Source of the DNA: Cymbomonas tetramitiformis
Taxonomy: Eukaryota; Chlorophyta; Pyramimonadophyceae; Pyramimonadales; Pyramimonadaceae
Assembly (NCBI GenBank): GCA_001247695.2
Contig: LGRX02030489.1
Location: forward strand, 1-57,814
Direction of reading: 5' to 3'
DNA length: 57,814 bases
The notes below the pieces were generated by a model. It searched no databases and was not told where the DNA came from. It saw only the letters and a list, made by a program, of their open reading frames with translations. Numbering within the stretch: the stretch's first letter is position 1; each line of letters opens with the position of its first letter. Position numbers and translations under genes: made by a program. Shown one piece after another: positions 1-9,547 of this stretch.

Positions 1-2193
1 GGGGTTCCCCAGGTTGCATCCTTGGTGTGGGCTGCTGCTGTACCGCTGCTGGCTGCTGCTTCTCTGCTGGTCGCTGCTCGTTCTGGGCTCGTGTTTGGAC
101 TCCTGCCATTGCTGGTAGCGCGGCCATCCTCTCCACTGTGACCATAGCGTCCAGCCATAAGTCCGGTGTTTCTGCCCACCAGAGACCGTTCAGCTGAGTA
201 AGCTTACCGGTTACTTTGGGCTCACTGACCGGTGGGTACTCACCTTCCTCCTCGTCCGACGAGCTGAGCTCTAAGTCCAGGGGTGAAGTGGGGTCTTCCT
301 CTTCTGCAACCTTCAGGCCAGCCACCATGTCTTCTGATTTCCCCTTGGCTCCCGCGGCTCTTCTACCCTCCTCTGCAGACACCGGCTGGTCAGTGCTCGG
401 ATCCACATAGCCAGCCTCCTTCAGCCCCTCGCGCGCCGTCGCCTGCACGTAGTCCGGTCGCCGTGAGGCAGCGTCCGGTACCACCAGTGTGCGTCCAGGC
501 ACGTGCTCCATGGCGTGCACTCCTACCTCCCCCAGGTCTTCGTACCACCTAGCCTGGCGTCGGCTGAGCTCCCGTCCAGGTGCGAATAACCACTTTAGAG
601 GAGCATGATCCCCCATTAACCTGAACTCCGTGAATATCAGGTAATGTCTCCAAGTCTGCGTAGTGCAGTGGTGGATGGCGGCTAGCTCACGCTCACCTGC
701 GTGGTAGTTCTGCTCAGCAGACGAGAATTGCTTACTCTCGAAGGCTATGGGTTGCATGCCCTTGCCTAGATCCTGCATCAGCACGCCAGCTAATGCCACT
801 GCACTCGCATCAGTCTGCACAACAAAGGGGCTGGTGCCGCGATGCGCTGCTTCCTGATCGGGCAAGATCAAGGTCGGTGCAGTGGTGAGAGCGGTCTTGA
901 GGCGTTCAAAGGCGTGTTCCTGCTCTGGTCCCCATTCCCATGGCACTAGGTTCTTAGTCAGCTTGGTCAAAGGGTGCGCTAAGTCAGCGAAACCCTGTAT
1001 GTACCGTCGATAGAACCCAGCCAAACCCAAGAACTGTCGCACGTGCTTCACCGTCTCGAGTCGCGGCCAGTCCCGTATGGAAGCTATCTTATCTTGCTGA
1101 GGTCGGCAACCTGTGCGGTCAATGACATGTCCCAGGAAACGTACTGAGCGTTTAAAACATCGTAACTTGGACTCCTTCAACTTGACCTTATTCTGTCGGC
1201 ATACCTCCAAAACCTGCCGCAGATGGTCCAGGTGCTCCTCGGGGTTGCGAGAGAAGATCATGATGTCATCCACAAAGACTCTGACGAACGGTAGGTGGTC
1301 CAAGTACTTCTGCATCATTCGCTGCCAGCACGAAGGGCTATTGGACAGCCCCATTGGCATGACCAACCACTCATAAGCTCCAAACGGCGTGGTCATTGCC
1401 GTCTTCTCGATTGCGTCCTCCTCCATGGGCACCTGCCAGAATCCCCACAGAGCGTCCGCGGTAGAGAAGATAGTCGCTCCCTGCAGGTCATCGATGAGAG
1501 ACTGTACGTCAGGGAGAGGGTAACGGTCCTTCACAGTGATCTCGTTGATCTGGCGATAGTCGATCACCAGTCGCAGCTCCTTGGGGTTGGAGGGCTTGGG
1601 CACCATCAGGACTGGACTGCCCCAAGGTGAAGACGAGGGACGGATGTATCCCTTCGCCAAGAGCTCGTCCAGTTGTCCACGAAGTTGTCGCAACTCTTCC
1701 ATGGACAGCTTGTAGCACCTCTTGTGTCGTGCACCATCACGGTACTCGGGATCCACGCGCAGCGGCGATTTGTGGTCGCGATCCACGACGCCCTCGGGAA
1801 GCTCCATGCCCACCACGTCCTGGTACCGCTGCTTCAGCTTCACCAGCTCGTCCAGGATCCATTGTGGTACCTCTGCGTCCTCCTCATCCGGCTTGGCCTC
1901 CTTGGTCTCACCTTTGCTGTGCTCATCACTAGGTGTCGCCGCAGCAGCTGGTGCCTCTTTCCTGAAACAGCTATACCCATCTTTGCCTTGCCCTGTCTCA
2001 GCTTCTATAGGTGCTGCCAGTACTGGCTCGCTAACTCTGCGCGATCTCCTGTGGTTCACCCCTCTGCTCCTCCGTTGCTCCTGCTGCAGACGCAGTGCCT
2101 GCCCTGTTTTCCACAAACAGTATGCCTCCTCTTCCCACTCAGGTTCCAATTCCTCCGCGTGATGCTGTGCAGCCTGCTCCCTGCGCTCTCGTG
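1..2193 (-). CDS. pol: Ty3/Gypsy pol, RT and RNase H part (partial, 5' part at 50541-52842)
   Basis: Open minus-strand frame running from the target duplication at 2188-2193 off the window start, with no initiator of its own because the outer Polinton split the gene. Visible reverse-transcriptase motifs: RLVIDYRQIN (around 1530-1560), the motif A region TADALWGFWQV (around 1450), and the catalytic FVDDIMIFS (1251-1279), followed by LGHVIDRTG. RNase H follows, with the first catalytic Asp in VQTDASA (around 805-820) and a terminal pG-type motif near 490. This order and these motifs are those of Ty3/Gypsy retrotransposons. It would make cDNA from the element RNA in virus-like particles. The reading frame continues exactly with that ending at 50541 across the 6-bp duplication. 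Integrase, the 3' part and the 3' LTR lie outside the window. Confidence 0.88.
2188..2193. repeat. Target site duplication, left copy (CTCGTG), outer Polinton
   Basis: CTCGTG directly abuts the outer inverted repeat here and recurs at 50541-50546. A 6-bp duplication is what Polinton integrases make. The pol frame matches on both sides. Confidence 0.93.
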
Positions 2194-2436
2194 AGTAGTA
2201 TGATGTAGCGTTTAGCGACAAAATTTTCCCCCACCAACAAAACCCTAGGCTGCGCCTAGGGTTGGGGAAAAATCTTATCGCCAAACCCTACAACATCCTA
2301 CTACCATCCAAACCCTAGACAATTCCGGTGAGCTTTCGGTGAATTTATCCGGTCCGGTGAGCTTCCGGTGAGCTTCCGGTGAATTTATCCGGTTCGGTGA
2401 GAGTTTCCGGTGGAATAAATATAAACATGATAAATT
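2194..2436. repeat. Terminal inverted repeat of outer element, left
   Basis: Matches the reverse complement of 50298-50540 over 243 bp with only scattered differences. It contains a perfect hairpin at 2241-2263 (10-bp arms AACCCTAGGC, 3-nt loop), then several direct repeats of CCGGTGAGCTT-like units between about 2325 and 2413. Confidence 0.92.
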
Positions 2437-2522
2437 TGATAAAATTAAAAAAGAATTTATCATAAATAAAATAAAAATAATAAAAATAATAAATAGTAAA
2501 TTCGTTAAAATAAATCTAAAAG

Positions 2523-3194
2523 TTACGACACTACCAAATTTTCTTCTTCTATCAAAGTTGTTGTGTAAGGAATAGGAATCAATTCCATAACAAACCTAAA
2601 TTGTAAACCAACTGTTAAAATTGTATTTTCGCCTGATTGAAAATATGCTTCAACATTATTTGGAGCAAGAATACTTGTACCGGTCAACATATTATATGTA
2701 TTTCCCGTAACATTAATAGTTGAAATTCTTACAATATATTGTGTACCTATAACGTTATTGATATTTGCAATACTATGTTGAACTTTAAATTTTGTAAGAA
2801 CTACTTGGGGGTCCGTCATATTGTGATCAGCCGCTGATAATGTAAAATCAAAATAATTTATGAATGAGGTGTCAAATTTTAATATTCTCATTCCTTGACC
2901 ACTTTCAACCAATCCTTTTTTACATTGTGCATAAGTCAATTTATCAACTAAAATTAAAGTGTCCGCCTGAGCCGTGGTACACGAAACGCCCGTTGTAATG
3001 GTAGATTCTGCACTTAATACTCCGTTCAATGTAACATCTGCATTAGCCGTAGCCGGAGAAAGAATTGCAGGAGCACCGCCGGGAATCGCGGGTGTTTCAG
3101 CCCATTTTGAAGTTTGAACGGGGTTGTAAGTTTGTCCATTAACGGTTGTACATTGTAGATTTTTACAAATCAAATCTTTACCAAAAGACGCCAT
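2523..3194 (-). CDS. Fibre-like surface protein with MASFG N-terminus
   Basis: 223 aa, last gene before the left TIR. The N-terminus (MASFGKDLICKNLQC) is shared with the two genes upstream at 3229 and 5160 and with three genes of the inner element. The closest counterpart is the 269-aa protein at 34661-35470, which occupies the same place next to its TIR and shares the pattern KxLxCxTxNG. The remainder is Thr/Ser/Asn-rich with alternating hydrophobic residues, suggesting beta structure. No signal peptide or membrane helix is apparent. I infer a virion surface or fibre protein anchored through the shared N-terminal peptide. Family membership beyond this window is not recognised. Confidence 0.65.
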   Translation of the reverse strand: MASFGKDLICKNLQCTTVNGQTYNPVQTSKWAETPAIPGGAPAILSPATANADVTLNGVLSAESTITTGVSCTTAQADTLILVDKLTYAQCKKGLVESGQGMRILKFDTSFINYFDFTLSAADHNMTDPQVVLTKFKVQHSIANINNVIGTQYIVRISTINVTGNTYNMLTGTSILAPNNVEAYFQSGENTILTVGLQFRFVMELIPIPYTTTLIEEENLVVS

Positions 3195-3228
3195 TTTATT
3201 CTATAATATAATTATATGATATATAAAT

Positions 3229-5136
3229 TTATAATTTAAAATCAGGTTTAATCCAACTTAATATTCCCGAACCCGGAGTTGTTATAACTTTACTTTCCAT
3301 ACACACACCTATAATTCCAACATTATTTGTAGTAATTTGTGAAGAATTGACTGAACCTCCCGAAGCACAACCTAACATTTGACCTTTGACATAACTTCCA
3401 TCAATAGCTTTGCAAGTTGTAAATCCTTTTGTACAAACAAAACAAGAATTCCCTGTGTTTGAATTTTGAACACAAACACCAATAGGCATACAATTTTGAT
3501 TAGATTGACTTGCCGACGCTGAATATATTTTTACACCATTTACATCTGAAAAATCATCAGAAAATTGAACAATATCACCAGCACTTATTGTTCCTCCAGT
3601 ATTATTTTCAAAAGTAAATACGTCACCTGTATGAGGAACCGGACTTGTTGGTAATGTTGCCGTATATGCATTTGTCAAACCCGTCAAAGGAATTCCTGAG
3701 GTAGTCAATGATGATGTTGGCGTTGTATATGCCCAGTCTATGCTACTTACAAGTCGTATAGCACTACAATCCAAATCACCGCTTAAATTAATATTATTTC
3801 CAGAATTACCGACAGCCAAAACTTGGCTCAAACTACCAATACTTCCAGAATTTATAGCACCAGATTTTATTTCGCCCGAAACTGAATCATAATATAATTG
3901 TAAACTTTCTAATGTAACATCAGGACTTGGTCTTATAGGTTTTACCGTAAATGAACTAGGATTTATAGAATTTAATTCAACACCGGTTGCATTTATACAA
4001 ATAGTATTGTTGACGGACGAAGTTCCTCCGGAATTTTTATTAGCATATGAACCTAATGAAACTGAATTTAGACCACTGAAAACTTCGCCTGCAAATCTTC
4101 CTACAGAAACAGATTCTACACCGGCGTTTGATTGTCCGGAATCATTTCCTAAATTGACCGAATAATTTCCAGCTTGGTCATATCCACTACCTGAACCTAA
4201 AGCCAAAACATCAATTCCACAACCAAATGAGCCAGCATTTCTGCCTATCAATATTGCCCGTTGTGCATTTATATATCCATCATCATTTGTTGTTTCGCCA
4301 ATACGAATTTTACCATCTTGAGTACCACCTCTTATCCTAATCAAAGCACCATCAATTTCATCTTGATTTAATGTAAATTTTCCAGTTCCGGTAAAAGAAA
4401 TATCATTTGTTGTAGTTGTTGAGCCCCTCGCGGTTACATCTTGTAATGTTGAAGTATCAGGTTGCACCGGTAAATTAGTCAGTTGACTTCCGTCACCAAT
4501 AAACGAATTTGCTGTAATGTTAGTCGTTGTGATAGGAGAAATGTCACAAACATTTTGAAGAGATTGATTTTCGGCAGGATACGGTAAATTTTGAAGCAAA
4601 GAACCGTCACCAATAAATTTTCCAGAATTCAAAGTGATATCACCGGTGTTTAAAATTAGAGGTCCATCATTTAAAAGTACACCGGCTCCATTCGGTTCTA
4701 CATTCAATGTTGTTTGCATAAAGGACCATTCATTTATACCATTGTCTCCTATTTTCAATCTCGTTTGAGAAACTGGGTCATTTGATTTAATTTCAAAAGA
4801 ACTATCAAGTTCATCTAAACCTATCGAAAATTTTGATTTACTTGCAGGATTATTTAAAATAAAATCATAAAAATTAATATTATTCACTAAATTTAAATCA
4901 CCGTTAGTTTGTAATTTCATGAATTCTCTTTGATTATTTACATCAGAATTATCGATATATGAAATATCTCCACGGTATAAAAAATCTGAAGCCATATGAA
5001 TTGTTTGGCAAGGATTTGAGTTATCTCCAATTTGATTTACATTCAATTGATTAATTGTTAATGGGTCGGGAATATTGTCGGGTTCAGCACTGTTGTTTAA
5101 AGTTTTAAGAAATACATTTTTGCCGAAAGAACTCAT
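3229..5136 (-). CDS. Large fibre-like protein with beta-roll repeats
   Basis: 635 aa, homologous along its length to 32177-34099 of the inner element. Starts MSSFGKNVFLKTLNN. Two copies of the motif GDGSxLxNLP lie near residues 177 and 213, a motif common in viral and phage fibres. Residues about 290-375 hold a run of ~14-residue repeats with the pattern VxLGxxSG/VSVGRFAGE, resembling trimeric-autotransporter (YadA-type) head repeats. The Cys-containing C-terminal part is conserved in the inner homologue (QVLAVGN, IDWAYTTP, GVCVQ, GNSCFV). Probably a trimeric receptor-binding fibre or spike on the capsid; this is inferred from repeats and context. Confidence 0.68.
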   Translation of the reverse strand: MSSFGKNVFLKTLNNSAEPDNIPDPLTINQLNVNQIGDNSNPCQTIHMASDFLYRGDISYIDNSDVNNQREFMKLQTNGDLNLVNNINFYDFILNNPASKSKFSIGLDELDSSFEIKSNDPVSQTRLKIGDNGINEWSFMQTTLNVEPNGAGVLLNDGPLILNTGDITLNSGKFIGDGSLLQNLPYPAENQSLQNVCDISPITTTNITANSFIGDGSQLTNLPVQPDTSTLQDVTARGSTTTTNDISFTGTGKFTLNQDEIDGALIRIRGGTQDGKIRIGETTNDDGYINAQRAILIGRNAGSFGCGIDVLALGSGSGYDQAGNYSVNLGNDSGQSNAGVESVSVGRFAGEVFSGLNSVSLGSYANKNSGGTSSVNNTICINATGVELNSINPSSFTVKPIRPSPDVTLESLQLYYDSVSGEIKSGAINSGSIGSLSQVLAVGNSGNNINLSGDLDCSAIRLVSSIDWAYTTPTSSLTTSGIPLTGLTNAYTATLPTSPVPHTGDVFTFENNTGGTISAGDIVQFSDDFSDVNGVKIYSASASQSNQNCMPIGVCVQNSNTGNSCFVCTKGFTTCKAIDGSYVKGQMLGCASGGSVNSSQITTNNVGIIGVCMESKVITTPGSGILSWIKPDFKL

Positions 5137-5159
5137 ATATATTATACGTTATAAAAATT

Positions 5160-5432
5160 TTAGGGGAAAACTTTTAAAACATTTGTAGCATCTCTATAAA
5201 CTTGTCCACCTTGTAAGATTCTTGTTACGCCATCTATTACAAAAGTAGCATCATCAGTTGACACGGGTAGTGCAAAAAATCGAACATCACATATATATTT
5301 ATTTCGATCAGTAGGAAATATATGTAAAATTTTATCTTGGTCACCTGAATTTTGATTGTATGCTCCAATAATCATACCGGTACCCACATTTATAGTTTTG
5401 CTTAAAATCAATTCTTTTCCAAAAGACGACAT
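5160..5432 (-). CDS. Small fibre-like protein with MSSFG N-terminus
   Basis: 90 aa, starting MSSFGKELILSKT, so it shares the putative capsid-anchor peptide with its two downstream neighbours. The rest is short and beta-rich in appearance, without a recognised domain. In the inner element the same position, between the 106-aa protein and the large fibre, is held by the 140-aa MSAFG protein at 31732; beyond the N-terminus the two are not clearly alike. This suggests a fixed anchor with an exchangeable body. It sits 23 bp from the 635-aa gene and 11 bp from the 117-aa gene, consistent with a compact late gene cluster. Confidence 0.6.
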   Translation of the reverse strand: MSSFGKELILSKTINVGTGMIIGAYNQNSGDQDKILHIFPTDRNKYICDVRFFALPVSTDDATFVIDGVTRILQGGQVYRDATNVLKVFP

Positions 5433-5443
5433 TGTATATAATA

Positions 5444-5797
5444 TTACACAAAGAAAGAATTTGCGGGTTTTAAAATAGGATTATTTAATGGATGTTCAAG
5501 AAAGGTAAACATTGAAGTTTTTAAAGTTGGTTTATCTCCATGTCCAAAAATATAAGATTTATATCCAGCTAATTCATTTACATTTGAAATTTTGGCTGGG
5601 GGTAAAGTTATGTCACTTATCGATTTACAAGGCAATTGTTGCATTAAAGGGGGTCTAAACCCGGACATTTGCATTAGAGATGGTGGCGATTCAATGTTAA
5701 TTTCACCTATAGGTTGTCCCAAACTTGTTGCCGAGTCATTTGGTTGAAATCTATTAATTATTTTTTTATTTATATTAATAAAGAAACATTTAAACAA
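5444..5797 (-). CDS. Conserved small protein next to MCP
   Basis: 117 aa. Its core QMSGFRPPLMQQLPCK, followed by ISDIT, ISNV, LAGYKSY and FGHGDKP, is nearly identical to the 106-aa protein at 31398-31718, which follows the MCP gene in the inner element. The ATG at 5795-5797 overlaps the end of the MCP gene by 8 bp; the first ~20 residues are AT-rich-coded and poorly conserved, so a later start is possible. No known domain recognised. Strict linkage to the MCP in both elements suggests a small virion component or assembly factor. Confidence 0.7.
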   Translation of the reverse strand: MFKCFFININKKIINRFQPNDSATSLGQPIGEINIESPPSLMQMSGFRPPLMQQLPCKSISDITLPPAKISNVNELAGYKSYIFGHGDKPTLKTSMFTFLEHPLNNPILKPANSFFV

Positions 5798-7118
5798 TCA
5801 ATTCAATCATACGTCCCACACCTACGCGCAAAACACTTGTACACGCACAAATTACAAACACTTCATTATTTGTTAATACTTCTTCAGTTGTATTTGTACC
5901 TTCACTAGTCTCTAAATACATCATTGTGTTAAGGCTACGACTATCAAGACCTGATAAATTTCTTACGCCCATATCACTAGGCATATTCAAGCGAACCATA
6001 AAAGTGAAATAATGGTTCACCCAGTCCTCAAAACTATTGACTTTGCATCCACATTTAGTCATGTATTGGTCGGCTTTTGCAACACACATCGAATTGAAAT
6101 ATCCTAATGCATCGTTTCGGTAATTTGGAATATAAAGATTATTCACATTGAATTGTCCACTTCCTAATCTTCCAGATTTAAAGTCAAAATAACTCGGTAT
6201 ATAAGTAGGACCGATTTTATTGTCAATTTGTACAAGACCGAGAGATTTAGTTTGATAATCCCCTATACGCTGAACAGCATAAATTTCATCAATAGATTGA
6301 GAACTTAAACTAAATCGTGTAGATTTACTCATACCGTCGTGTGAAGATGTGAAAGAATAGTAATTCTTGAACGGAATTTCAAGAAATCCATCTCTTTTTA
6401 ATTTTGCGTCGACTGCCGAATCATAGACTCCATTTGAGAAGGTGATAGTTTCAATTGTAAAATAAAGTTTTTGTAAAGTAAATCTTCCACCTGAAATTAA
6501 AGCTTGTTGACCGTTGTTATTTAAACCATTTCCTAATCCCAAGCTATTTTGAACAACACCTAAAACTTCGGGCCCATGCAAATAAAATCGAAGTTGAATA
6601 GGTGGCAAAAGAGATGTATCTAAATAACTCGGCTCGCTCTCTCCTATAAAGCTTCTAAATTCTTGAATTATAAAAGGTCGAAATGTTTTATAATAATTAA
6701 GGTCGGTCACTTCAATTTCTTGGTTTTGTAAAACTCTTTGATAACTAATTTCTTTATTTAAAGTAGTTTGTAAATTGTCTAGAACCGTAGCGACGGTGCT
6801 ATAACCATTATAACCACTCTGGATTTGCACACCTCCAGCCGTGCATTCTACCCGAGTGATTAATTTGTCAAGTCCATTGGGTAACATGGTTCTCAAAAAA
6901 TCAGCACCTCCCGGAATGGTAATATCAGCCTCGTTTGCTCGAGCTTCGCAATGCATGGCAAGTGATTTTAAATTTATAATTACGTTTGAAGGAAGATTCA
7001 AAGTTATTGTAGAATTATTTGTTGCGGTATCTTGGTTTGTAGTTTCAAGACGGAAATAATTCGTGCTATACCCGGAAACCTTTTGAAGAGCATATGCTAA
7101 ACTTAATGGTAAAGACAT
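5790..7118 (-). CDS. MCP: Major capsid protein, candidate double jelly roll
   Basis: 442 aa, homologous end to end to the 444-aa protein at 30040-31374. Shared blocks: MSLPxSLAY at the start, YSTNYFRLETTN, STVATVLD, EPSYxDTSLLPP, YLHGPEVLG, SKSTRFSLSSQ, YAVQRxGDY, and LGxxQFNxNNL. Length, Polinton context and the neighbouring minor capsid gene fit the hexon-like double jelly-roll MCP of polintoviruses/adintoviruses, which forms the hexagonal capsomers. The assignment rests on size, synteny and overall pattern. The start is supported by the identical beginning of the inner homologue. Confidence 0.78.
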   Translation of the reverse strand: MSLPLSLAYALQKVSGYSTNYFRLETTNQDTATNNSTITLNLPSNVIINLKSLAMHCEARANEADITIPGGADFLRTMLPNGLDKLITRVECTAGGVQIQSGYNGYSTVATVLDNLQTTLNKEISYQRVLQNQEIEVTDLNYYKTFRPFIIQEFRSFIGESEPSYLDTSLLPPIQLRFYLHGPEVLGVVQNSLGLGNGLNNNGQQALISGGRFTLQKLYFTIETITFSNGVYDSAVDAKLKRDGFLEIPFKNYYSFTSSHDGMSKSTRFSLSSQSIDEIYAVQRIGDYQTKSLGLVQIDNKIGPTYIPSYFDFKSGRLGSGQFNVNNLYIPNYRNDALGYFNSMCVAKADQYMTKCGCKVNSFEDWVNHYFTFMVRLNMPSDMGVRNLSGLDSRSLNTMMYLETSEGTNTTEEVLTNNEVFVICACTSVLRVGVGRMIELIV

Positions 7119-7158
7119 TGTTTTATATATAATATATTAGTAACATAAATAAAAAAAT

Positions 7159-8145
7159 TTAAAATTGTGAAAGTTCTTTAATAATTATTGACATAGAATA
7201 ACTTATGCTTCCGTCCCTTGCTTCCGTGGGGGAAACTAAAGGTATAGGTCTATTTTTGGAGTCGGTCAAGACAAATTTTAATTCAGTCAATTGTGATCCT
7301 GAAATGTCAATAGCAAAATTGTCATTTGGATTTAAAAAATCTATAAAGTTTGTAGTCAAGTCGTTTGGTAAAAGAATTTTAGCAAAAATATCGCTAGCAA
7401 TTAAAGAAGTGCTATCACTACTTATAGCGGATAAATTTGTAGACTCAACATTGTTAGTAGGCAAACTTGAAATTCGCAAATATAGTGCATCATTTGTTTG
7501 TAAATTACAAGGATAATAAGATTCAAATACTGTGTCAGGTGTTTTTATTTCAAATAAATCAATTAATTGAGAAACATTTAATAAACCATTTGTATTTCTA
7601 TTTACACGCCCGCCTAAAATTTCGTCGGCGTCGTTATATTTGCTTGGACCTATAACTTTAGTTTGTACTTCGGCTTGTAAAGGATTGTTTGCATTGAATT
7701 CATTTCTAACTGAAAAAGAAACAAACTTAATATTCGGAACTGCAATTGATAAAGTAATTTTAAACTTATTTTTATAATCTACAGGGTTACCATTATATTC
7801 TACGGTAACCGTTCCGGTAAATCCAAATTCATTATCTAAAACATTTTTTATATTTGTACTTAAAACTGTTTCTAATTGAGATAATTCTGTGTAATTTGCA
7901 AAAGGAATTTCTACAGGGAATAATTTATCATCATTTGTTCTACCTATAAAGAATATTCCATTAAAATTATTAATAGTGTACCATGTTTTAGCAGCCGAAA
8001 AGGAATTCAAGACAACACGTAATTTACTTGTAGCTCTATAATTTAATAAAGCTGTAGGTATATTTACATCTATTCTTCGAGAATCACCTGCCGAATTTTC
8101 TTCACGATTTAAATATATAGTTCGTGATGAAATTATATTATTCAT
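7159..8145 (-). CDS. Minor capsid / penton protein, candidate
   Basis: 328 aa, homologous along its length to 29007-30017 (336 aa). Shared segments include ISSRT/ISTRT near the start, NYRAxxKLRxxLNxFS, KTWYxIN, KFVxFSV, LGGRVNR, YPCNxQTNDALYLR, SSLPT and DGSISYSxSI. It lies directly upstream of the MCP gene, the usual place of the minor capsid (penton, single jelly roll) gene in Polintons. I infer that role from position and size. The ATG overlaps the end of the 71-aa gene by 8 bp, an arrangement also seen (14 bp) in the inner element. Confidence 0.68.
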   Translation of the reverse strand: MNNIISSRTIYLNREENSAGDSRRIDVNIPTALLNYRATSKLRVVLNSFSAAKTWYTINNFNGIFFIGRTNDDKLFPVEIPFANYTELSQLETVLSTNIKNVLDNEFGFTGTVTVEYNGNPVDYKNKFKITLSIAVPNIKFVSFSVRNEFNANNPLQAEVQTKVIGPSKYNDADEILGGRVNRNTNGLLNVSQLIDLFEIKTPDTVFESYYPCNLQTNDALYLRISSLPTNNVESTNLSAISSDSTSLIASDIFAKILLPNDLTTNFIDFLNPNDNFAIDISGSQLTELKFVLTDSKNRPIPLVSPTEARDGSISYSMSIIIKELSQF

Positions 8146-8353
8146 TATCTATACTAATAAAAGATTGATTTTTAATATTTGCTTCCGTGTCCCTAATTTT
8201 TGGTTTAGAAATTTCGATATTTCCATTGGCTAATTCAATGTAATATTCGGTTCTATTTAAATAATCATCTACTAAAAGTTCAATATGTGCTTTGGGGATA
8301 TTTTTAAATATTCTTTCAGCTTCCACTATTAAAAGATCTTTTTCTAAGTTCAT
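8138..8353 (-). CDS. Conserved 71-aa protein before the penton gene
   Basis: Small acidic, mostly helical-looking protein. The segment KAHIELLVDDYLNR is matched by the 70-aa inner protein at 28808-29020, and both end in an ISID/INID motif. Both overlap the start of the minor capsid gene, so translation may be coupled. No domain recognised. A role in particle assembly is inferred only from the capsid-gene context. Confidence 0.65.
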   Translation of the reverse strand: MNLEKDLLIVEAERIFKNIPKAHIELLVDDYLNRTEYYIELANGNIEISKPKIRDTEANIKNQSFISIDNE

Positions 8354-8423
8354 TTTAAATTAAATGTTATTTTATATTTATCAATATATATTTTCTAATA
8401 AATTGTAAGGTTTCAAAAAAAGT

Positions 8424-8472
8424 GTTCCAATCTGAGAATTAATACTATAGTAATATATCTTTACTTTGGAAC
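8424..8472. repeat. Palindrome GTTCCAA...TTGGAAC in intergenic gap
   Basis: Seven-base arms (GTTCCAA, TTGGAAC) around an AT-rich core containing TGAGAAT. It lies upstream of the 71-aa/capsid genes and downstream of the lipase. A longer-arm relative (GTGTTCCAAA, core with TGAGAAT) lies in each inner TIR at 9778-9828 and 35735-35785. Probably promoter or transcript-end DNA. Confidence 0.55.
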
Positions 8473-8480
8473 TAACAAGT

Positions 8481-9547
8481 TTAGGGATTTATTACACCAA
8501 CCTTTTGAGGTGTCGAACTATTTCCGTCATACTCAACATATCTAATTCCCTTTTTGAAATTACCTGAATTTATTTCTCGATTTTCATAAGTAACTCCGGT
8601 AGTTTTAGAAAATAACTTTTTATCTTGCTTTTTTCTACCCGTTATTTTTCTAATTTTTTCGGTAATAGGATCATAACTAGGGACTTTTTCTATATTTGTT
8701 TCTTCAATTGGATGCAATCCTAAATATTTTCGTAAATAATTCTTTTCTTCTAGACTCTCTTTAACTCCCATGCTATCCATAAAATCTGTAAAATTAATAG
8801 GGGGCGCTTCGTTTAACAATGCACCTTCTAATACACCTTGAGTCGTTCTAAAATAATGTTCATCTTTAGAATTTGTTGGTTGATAGTATCCAAAATAACC
8901 CCCCATAACTGAACCACCTATAGCATTTGCGAAACCAAATCTAGATCTTGCCGTGGAAACTCTTTCGGTTTGGGAATAATTTTCGGTATACATTTGCTCT
9001 AAATCATGTAATTTTACAAGATCATTTTCAGTTCCCGGTTTTGGATTGACATGAATAATTTCATAATTAGAATTTGGATGTGGTTTAATTCTTGCCGGTA
9101 AGGAAACTAAATCACCTTCCGTTGAATAAACATATTGTTTTTCCGTTGGTGTATTTACCGGTTTTTGTAATGGATTAATTGCAGGGTTAAAATGATGACC
9201 TTCAACATTATATTTTTCAGCAATAAAATTGCTTTGTGCGGAACCGTTTGAGTGGCCAGTTACCGAAATTTTGTAATTATTTCCATATTTTTTAAAAACA
9301 TTTTCATATCTTTGAGATGCTTCGTTATATCTTTGAGTTGAGCGTTGTTTGCCTATAGTTGTTAATAAATTAACATACCAATCTTCTATATTTTTCATTC
9401 TATTAGGATCATTAGAAATTGTTTCTAATTTGTAAAATTCAGCGTCACTTCCACGATATGCTATGATTACTTCTTTATTTATGGAATTAACTAATGTAAC
9501 CGAATTTCGCCCACTTAATGTAGGGTCTATTTGAAAATTGGGAAGTT
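8481..9547 (-). pseudogene. Lipase-like hydrolase, C-terminal fragment (split by inner element)
   Basis: Downstream part of the outer lipase gene; the upstream part is at 36016-36400. The frame is open from the GAAGTT duplication (9542-9547) to the stop at 8481. It includes a SGRNS segment, YRGSDAEF, and the nucleophile elbow VTGHSNG (G-x-S-x-G, Ser as presumed nucleophile), as well as VEGHHFNPAINP and STEGDLxSLPAR. All are conserved in the intact 450-aa inner homologue at 27376-28728. Frames agree exactly on the two sides of the duplication, so the gene was intact before the insertion. Any product of this fragment would lack its N-terminal ~125 residues. Confidence 0.85.
9542..9547. repeat. 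Target site duplication, left copy (GAAGTT), inner element
   Basis: GAAGTT abuts the inner TIR here and recurs at 36016-36021 in the same orientation. Six bases is the Polinton integrase signature. Confidence 0.92.

Noticed and set aside
2275..2463. 62-aa minus-strand ORF in the left TIR
   Set aside because: Falls on the TIR repeats; no conserved feature; the translated repeats look non-coding.
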